From the NCBI RefSeq assembly GCF_943734655.1, contig NC_071354.1, positions 77,909,838 to 77,973,837 on the forward strand: a DNA stretch of 64,000 bases, given 5' to 3'. Shown one piece after another: positions 58,298 to 64,000 of the stretch; within the stretch, counting starts at the first letter, position 1; each line of letters opens with the position of its first letter. Below the pieces are notes generated by a model. It had not been told where the DNA came from. It worked only from the letters and a program-made list of their open reading frames with translations, and did not search any database. The DNA comes from Sabethes cyaneus. Taxonomy: Eukaryota > Arthropoda > Insecta > Diptera > Culicidae. A program made the position numbers and the translations under genes.

Positions 58298-58729
58298 TAC
58301 AGTAATGTTCCGATTTTGTCAGCTCCCGATTTTATCAACTTTTATCTCGATATTGTCAGCCTATAAATTTTACTTAACTTTTGTGCTTTTAAACATGATT
58401 TATAAAACTTTTCAGCCTGCTTGAAACCAAATATATTATATTAACAATATAGTTCATTTCGCAAAATCTCATATATATCCGAAGACGCAAAAGTAATACC
58501 CTCTTACGGACAAAAAGGCGACTAAAGGCTTTTTGTAATAAAAATTTTTAAGCGTGCAACCAATGATAAGTAAAAGGTGCGGTAGATAGAATGGGCTATC
58601 TCTATCTCTATGATGTTATTCTTCTAGATTGTATAATGTATAGGTATCTAGATTCTAGAATGTATAGGTATACAAATTAATTGTGGATAGTAGAAACAGC
58701 AAGAAAAATGAATAAAACCTTCAATAACA

Positions 58730-59284
58730 ATAGACCGAATCAAGGTGACGTCATTTGGCAGATACTGGCGACCTTATTTACATAACAGACCGAAGAATCC
58801 AACAAAGTTTCAGTTGTTTAAACGGCAAGTTTGTTGTTTAAACAGCAATATGACTAAATTTAAAAAGCCATTATGCTTGCAAAATGCAGGGGACTGGCAA
58901 CCCTATCTTTTTCAACGTCAACTGACAGTAACACACATATTGCGGGTCGTTTTGAATACGGCCCAAAATAAACACCTGTCATTACTGAGTTTTGCTTTGT
59001 TTTGATCGTGGCGGTGCGTTCAAACTACCATTTGGAACTGTGAGAAGTATCAAATATCAAATCGGAAGCACAGAAAGTTGCAGGAGCGAAATTTAAACAT
59101 GTTTGCGATATGCTGTGTTGTTATGCTGCGATCGACATGTTAGCTGCAAAAACATGGCCGCCTGCCAGCCTCCTGATAAAATGTTAAGCACACGCGTACA
59201 TTCGATATTAACGAAAAGGAAAATTGTTCAAAATGTAAACAAGGGCACCAGTATCTGTCAATTGACGGTATGGTGATTTGGGTA
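58730..59284 (-). mobile_element. Repeat M, interrupted copy in element B
   Basis: M has ends that both read 'tagaccaaatca', then about 15-20 bases later 'cagatactggcgcccttgtt'. In this copy the two halves are separated by about 300 bp of unrelated sequence (58890-59190). The M ends are inverted repeats, so M is itself MITE-like. Confidence 0.6.
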
Positions 59285-59512
59285 TGGCGATTACGAGTGT
59301 GGGTGAAAATCACCCCATCGACAGGCAACCATGCTTTTGCCGCTAACATCTCAGTGTGAGCGAAAATGAAATAGCATTTCATCACTTCGTTTCACTTCGT
59401 CTGCTGTCGCTGACATTCACTGCAGCTCGATATAAAGATGCCGATGGGGTGGTGAAAATCTGCAAAAATGTTTCGATCTCTTGCGCTCTTTAACAAAAGC
59501 CTATAGACCAAA

Positions 59513-60040
59513 TCAAGGTGACGTCATCTGGCAGATACTGGCGCCCTTGTTTACAAACAAACCGCAGAGTCCAAAAAAGTTTCAGCTGTTTAAACGGCAA
59601 GTTTGTTATTCAAACCGAGTTTAAACAGTATTAGGACTAAATTTAAAAGCCGTTATGCCTGTAAAATGTTAAAAAACATGCTACATTCGCTATAAACGGA
59701 AAGGAAAGTTTTCTAAAATGTAAACAAGGGCGCCAGTATTTGTCAATTGACGGTATGATCAAATCCGTGGTATGATCAAATCCGTGGTATGATCAAATTA
59801 CCGTCAATTGACAGATACTGGCGCCCTTGTTTACATTTTGGAAAATATTCCTTTCGTTTATAGCGAATGTAGCGTGTGTTTTAACATTTTACAGGCATAA
59901 TGGTGTTTTTAATTTAGTCCTAAAGGTGTTTAAACAACAAACTTGCCGTTTAACAGCTGAAAGTTTTTTGTACTCTGCGGTCTGTTTGTAAACAAGGGCG
60001 CCAGTATCTGCCAGATGACGTCACCTTGATTTGGTCTATT
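59513..60040. mobile_element. Inverted dimer of repeat M
   Basis: Two M copies face each other, at 59513-59765 (minus) and 59791-60040 (plus), separated by three tandem copies of a 17-bp unit (ggtatgatcaaatccgt) at about 59752-59798. Together they form a hairpin with arms of about 240 bp. One M copy in the same family context is at 50098-50322. Confidence 0.75.
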
Positions 60041-61122
60041 CTGCTTTATCCCTACAGTAAATTTTTTAAGGTAGCAGCAGCTGACGTTCGTCAACGCGAA
60101 CAGGAAAATCTACTATCACCTGGTTTGTTCACGCTTGTGACATTCGCCCTTTTGTTGATTCTGTCTTCATATAGGCAATTGCGTGAGTTCAAAGAGATGA
60201 TGGAGTTTCGTATTCGCGAATTGAAGATAGAACCAATAAAACGGCGAATATTGCAAGCGCGAACAAACCGAGCAAGAGCTGATTTTCTTATGCTGGTCCA
60301 AAAAATAACTCTCCCGTTTTGTTTAATTTACGACTTTCGCCGTTTTGTTAATTCTACCTAGAATTTACTTAACTCTATACAGAAAGTTGAGTTGTTTCCG
60401 ATAGACGTGTCGAATTAACGGTGTACATTGGTAACCTTTTATTCCGCAATGGCGCTAGCAGTCGTGTCTTCAGGATTATAGAAGAGTGAACTATATTGCT
60501 AATATAATATATTTGTTGAAACTATTCTGATTCTCTGGAGACAGTTGTTGAATAAAATCAAAAAAGTCATAGAACAACTACAAAAACAGCTAAAATTGAA
60601 AAATTGGTTTTAACGATTTTTCAGTTGTGAGAAATAGGATTTTTCTATCTTTGCTGAAGAGATAGATAGTTACTGGCTTCAGCAAAATTTCTTGTAATAA
60701 TGTGCTGTAAAACTTTGCAGTACACATCAATGTGTTATATTGAAACTGAAGAAAAATTTTAGTTTACACTTTTAGAGGGATTAATCAAAATATGAATTCC
60801 GCTGGACGATAGAACTTTAAGATTTATATAATTTTAAGAAACTCTTCGAAAGATGCCATAAACCGAAAACGAAGTTTTCCCGCTCTAAGCTAATGCGCAC
60901 CAAAAAGGTTCTGGACCAATGTGCTGTGCCCGGTTCATTGGGCTTTCGGTTGACCAATTGAGGGCTAAAATTTAATTTTTAGTAGAAATCTTCGGTATTG
61001 CAAGGTCTTAAGCCTTGAATTTTGATAAAATTTTCGAAAAAACATTTCCCGATTTTGTCAGTTTCCTCATTTTGTCAGCCCAAACTTCAATATGGGGCTG
61101 ACAAAATCAGAACATTACTGTA

Positions 61123-61200
61123 TATTTTTATTTTTATTTATTTTTACAAATCTTCGATATAATCGTACAGACTGTCGCTACATATTACATACCACTTGTA
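61123..61200 (-). repeat. LINE 3' tail, minus strand
   Basis: Reversed, it reads 'gtctgtacgattatatcgaag' followed by 'atttgtaaaaataaataaaa', the same tail as at 31900-31976 (+). It abuts the right end of the pogo-like element. Confidence 0.6.
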
Positions 61201-62165
61201 TTAAAAATAGAATAGAATAGAAAAATAGTTGTTTTTTTGTCATTTTTTAACGCCACTTTTTGTTTTGTTAGTCACTTTTTGTACTTTTTAATATAAGGCT
61301 TTCCAGCAATTTTACATCGTTTTTCTGTTTCTTTTCAGCAATGTCGCTTTATCGTCTTTTGTAACGGTTTTGATTGCTATTGATTGTATCTTTTGGTCGA
61401 CAGATCTTTTCGGCATTTCTTATCGTGGTTTTGACGTTATTTTAGCGCCTCTTCATGGCTTTTTTTGCAGCTGTTTATAATTGCGTCGTTTGTTATTGCC
61501 TTTTTCTATGACATTTTTGTTACTTCTTTTGTTGTTTTTTCGTGCCATATCGTATTTTTGTCCTCTTACACTTTACGTCGTCATTTCGCTGTCTTTTCTC
61601 CGTTTTTTCGTCATCTTATTGTTTTCTTATCTTTTCTTATTTTTATCCTTCCGCTGTCTATTTGTCATCTCTCTGTCGTCTTTTAATCATCTTTTTGTCT
61701 TATTTTCATCAGTTTGGATGTTTATTTTTAGCATTTTAGTCCTCTTACCGGCGTGCTTGTATCACAATTTTCGTCTTTTTTGTTGCTGTTTGGGCCTTTT
61801 CAGTCTTCATTTTATCATACATATTCTGTTGCATATTCGTCATCTGTTTTGCCTGGTTTGCAACCTATTTAATGTTTTTTAACGTTTTACTGTCGTTTAT
61901 TTTTTGTCGCTGTTTCAGTGTATTTTCGTCGCATTTTTAATGTTATCTTTCGTCGCCTTTCCACCAACTTTTCAACATATTTTCGTCATTTTTTCATCAC
62001 TTTTCGTCACTTTTTTACGGTAGTTTCGTAGCAGCACTTGGGCGGTATCCTATGTCCACGCTTATCTCTTCAACACAGTCTTTTCGTCGGCACTATGTTG
62101 TCATTTCTTCGCATTTTAGTCATCTTTCTATCACTTTTTTATTGTCTTTTTTTAAGGCTTAAACG
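61201..62165 (+). repeat. T-rich degenerate repeat region
   Basis: About 950 bp rich in short units of the type TTTTCGTCA, TTTTTGTCAC and TTTTCTGTC. The long hydrophobic frames here (rich in F, L, S) come from the T-rich composition and are not membrane proteins. Confidence 0.75.
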
Positions 62166-63811
62166 TTTAACGGTTTCCAATTATTGCGCATAAAAGAGTG
62201 AAGCTAATTTATGTAAATATGATATGAATATGAGTTACATGGTCTTAAATAACAATATTATCCGTTCGATAGCAGTTAAGAATTTTGAACTTCTATCGCA
62301 ATATAGAAATCACATTAAGAACTATCAAAATGTGCGAAGAAATACATAATATTTCCACTTTTTCATGTACTTCAAGCATGAAAATATCAGTATTACTATT
62401 ATTTTGATCCAGGAAGAAATTGTAATTATCAATATCCAAGCAGCAATTTATATTCTAGTAGTTTTCATTTCCAATTTCATAAAACCGCTAGTAGAACTTT
62501 AAGCCCCACCAAAACATTCTGATGACCGCTTTAAAACTGTCTTCCGACTCTTCAGAAGGTGGCCCACTCTTCAGAAAGTTTTGTAATCAGTTTTAGTATC
62601 AGGATATCAGCTCAAGTAATTTTATTACACTCTGCTGAAAGCTCAAGTAATTTTATTGCACTCTGCTGAAAGCAGTAATAAACTCGATGATGCTTTTCGC
62701 TGCTTGACAGCCACCGCCATAATTTAATGAAACTTTTCTTTCTTCTATAAAGCAGTAAGGCATAAAGCTTACGAAATCAGTTAACCAGCTTTGTTAACTT
62801 GGAAATATGTATCCATGAGTAGAAAGTTCAAGTTTTACTGGCTGACCATCCGGATCGATTAGGTTTAAAGCAACCATAATAAATTGTCTGATAGAATAAA
62901 TAAATTTTCAGCAGTTCCGTAGTTATGAGCATGTGCGTATTAAATTTTATCGTGCATATTGGTGTGACAGGTGGATACCATCGAAAATTGGTAACTTGGT
63001 AGTTGCGTTAGCAAAACAATAAATTTATTTAGTCAACCTCAATTTCTATCCAAATCATTTGAATTGCTCCGTGTTGGTTGGTACACCATATTGACTTTAC
63101 CCGGTCCGATGTGGATCACTAAAAATAATGGTAAAAATAGAATGATTCTACCATTTTCTTCCAGTGGTGTTTGCCGACGGGAAAATTTCTTTTCTAATTA
63201 AAAGTTATTACGTTAAGCGAATCTCGAATACAAGTTGAAGAAAAAGTTTTTCGTTTTATTCTGCTACATAACCAAAAACCTACACAATTACATCAATAAT
63301 TACAAAAAATAATTACAAAAACTTCATTGTACACATCCACATGGGATGTACGAAATGGTGGCGCAGGACGTAATATTCAGTTTTAGTTAGGAACATGTTT
63401 AGTGGAAGTTTATTTTCAATGTATTTCACCAACAGTCAAATCACCCAGTTGCATTTGCATACACTTTGCTACGCATGGTAAAGTATTACTCTCAAAGTCG
63501 AAATTATGGAAAAATAGTTTTTGCAATCAATAATTTAAGAAATGGTTTAGTAAAGTAATTCTTTTAAGTGTGCTCTATAGTTTTGATCGATTAAACAGAA
63601 GCGAAATAAGAACTAATACAACCAGAGATTTGTTTGAAAAGTGTAAATTAGAAGAAAAATGTGTAGTAATTTAAGTTAAATATACAGTTTTGAAAAAGGT
63701 GCTTTGTGATCATAATTTGAAAAATAATTTCTTATAAATAATTAGCCGCAGTGGTGCAAATCTTCCGACAAAATACTATAAATAATATGAGTTTTTGCTA
63801 GCGAACTGATA
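62166..63811. other. AT-rich stretch with a short duplication
   Basis: A 31-bp unit 'gctcaagtaattttattRca' plus 'ctctgctgaaa' is repeated twice in tandem at 62612-62672. Otherwise nothing recognised. Confidence 0.5.
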
Positions 63812-63934
63812 GGGTGATTTATATATTTTTGACAGGCGTTACGCGTACGCTATTTCGGACATTTGCGGCAAAATAAAATGGAAATTTCCAAAATAGAGTA
63901 CGCGTAACGCCTGTCAAAAATAGATAAATTACCC
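63812..63934. mobile_element. TA-flanked hairpin MITE, 123 bp
   Basis: Ends GGGTGATTTATATATTTTTG and its near complement (CAAAAATAGATAAATTACCC), with arms of about 50 bp that include 'gacaggcgttacgcgtac'. TA flanks it at 63810-63811 and 63935-63936. Confidence 0.8.
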
Positions 63935-63963
63935 TATAGCCCAGTAAACGAATATTCATTGTA

Positions 63964-64000
63964 GGGTGGTTTATGTATGTTGAACAGGCGTTAAGGGGGG
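63964..64000. mobile_element. Second hairpin MITE of the same family, cut by the window end
   Basis: 'gggtggtttatgtatgttga' followed by 'acaggcgtta' matches the left end of the MITE at 63812, preceded by TA at 63962-63963. The remainder is outside the window. Confidence 0.6.

Larger units (their letters stand above)
58428..60515. mobile_element. 7-bp-duplication DNA element, copy B (2088 bp)
   Basis: It is flanked by perfect TTGAAAC repeats (58421-58427, 60516-60522). Ends CAAATATATTATATTAACAA and its complement. The outer parts match copy A (49768-50575) in reverse orientation. The interior carries three copies of repeat M instead of one, which accounts for most of the extra length. The frame at 60026-60361 arises from an internal inverted repeat (60120-60168 with 60222-60268) and is not a gene. 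Confidence 0.85.
58300..61120. mobile_element. Pogo-like element hosting nested insertions (2.8 kb)
   Basis: The left end is CAGTAATGTTCCGATTTTGT; the right end, read inward, is CAGTAATGTTCTGATTTTGT. TA duplications flank it (58298-58299, 61121-61122). CAG ends plus TA are typical of the pogo branch. Without the inner element (58428-60515 plus one TTGAAAC) it is about 730 bp and codes for nothing. Subterminal 'cgattttgtcag' repeats occur on both sides. Confidence 0.8.

Noticed and set aside
60026..60361. 111-codon frame with a charged helical look
   Set aside because: It runs across a repeat M end and an internal inverted repeat of element B, so it is a transposon by-product with no family match.
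61481..61882. 133-codon hydrophobic frame resembling a membrane protein
   Set aside because: The frame is produced by a T-rich simple repeat (F, L, S codons) and neighbouring phases are open as well.

Overview
This 64-kb window is eukaryotic and AT-rich, and it carries one recognisable host coding exon. On the minus strand at 11186-11671 lies the second half of the MADS box, plus the C-terminal tail, of the insect serum response factor (blistered/SRF). It has a clear splice acceptor on its 5' side. The N-terminal half of the MADS box was not found between this exon and the right edge of the window, so most of the window (11672-64000) is probably a single SRF intron longer than 52 kb. Positions 1-11185 are then 3' UTR or downstream flank. 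The repeats point to a mosquito (Culicidae): a DD37E mariner of the ITmD37E type, tRNA-derived SINEs resembling Aedes Feilai, RTE-like LINEs, a BEL/Pao integrase and many TA-flanked MITEs. The genus is not settled; the repeat load and intron length suit a large-genome mosquito.

The rest is transposon-derived DNA separated by repeat-poor, GC-richer blocks. Left part (1-11 kb): unannotated flank, an RTE-like LINE (4868-7650) split by a DD37E mariner (6162-7090), and a hAT MITE with a perfect 8-bp target duplication (8070-8483). The SRF exon and a GC-rich intron segment (12.2-13.7 kb) follow. From 14.4 to 22 kb there are TA-flanked MITEs, two convergent LINE 3' halves, a 1.1-kb trinucleotide-type satellite and a 2.1-kb foldback element with Transib-like ends. 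From 22 to 30 kb come a GC-rich block, a second long RTE-like copy split by a second Transib-like foldback, and a Jockey/CR1-type RT scrap. From 30 to 42 kb there are a pogo-like element, a 377-bp MITE, two tandemly repeated LINE-like regions, a GC-rich block (35.1-37.1 kb) and a 985-bp TA element. From 42 to 54 kb there are SINEs, a Tc1-like scrap, a BEL/Pao integrase piece between inverted arms that carry hammerhead-like motifs, and LINE pieces interrupted by a SINE and a hairpin MITE. The first member of a family with 7-bp duplications (49768-50575) and the second 377-bp MITE also lie there. From 54 to 64 kb there are another GC-rich block and a triple nest: a pogo-like element (58300-61120) holds the second 7-bp-duplication element (58428-60515), which holds several copies of a smaller MITE.

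No operon, CRISPR array, rRNA, functional tRNA or intact transposase gene was seen. The points most worth checking are the two foldbacks that end in CACAGTG with 5-bp GC-rich duplications, the unclassified 7-bp-duplication family, the hammerhead-like cores in inverted arms around a BEL integrase, and a read-through versus splice choice inside the SRF exon.
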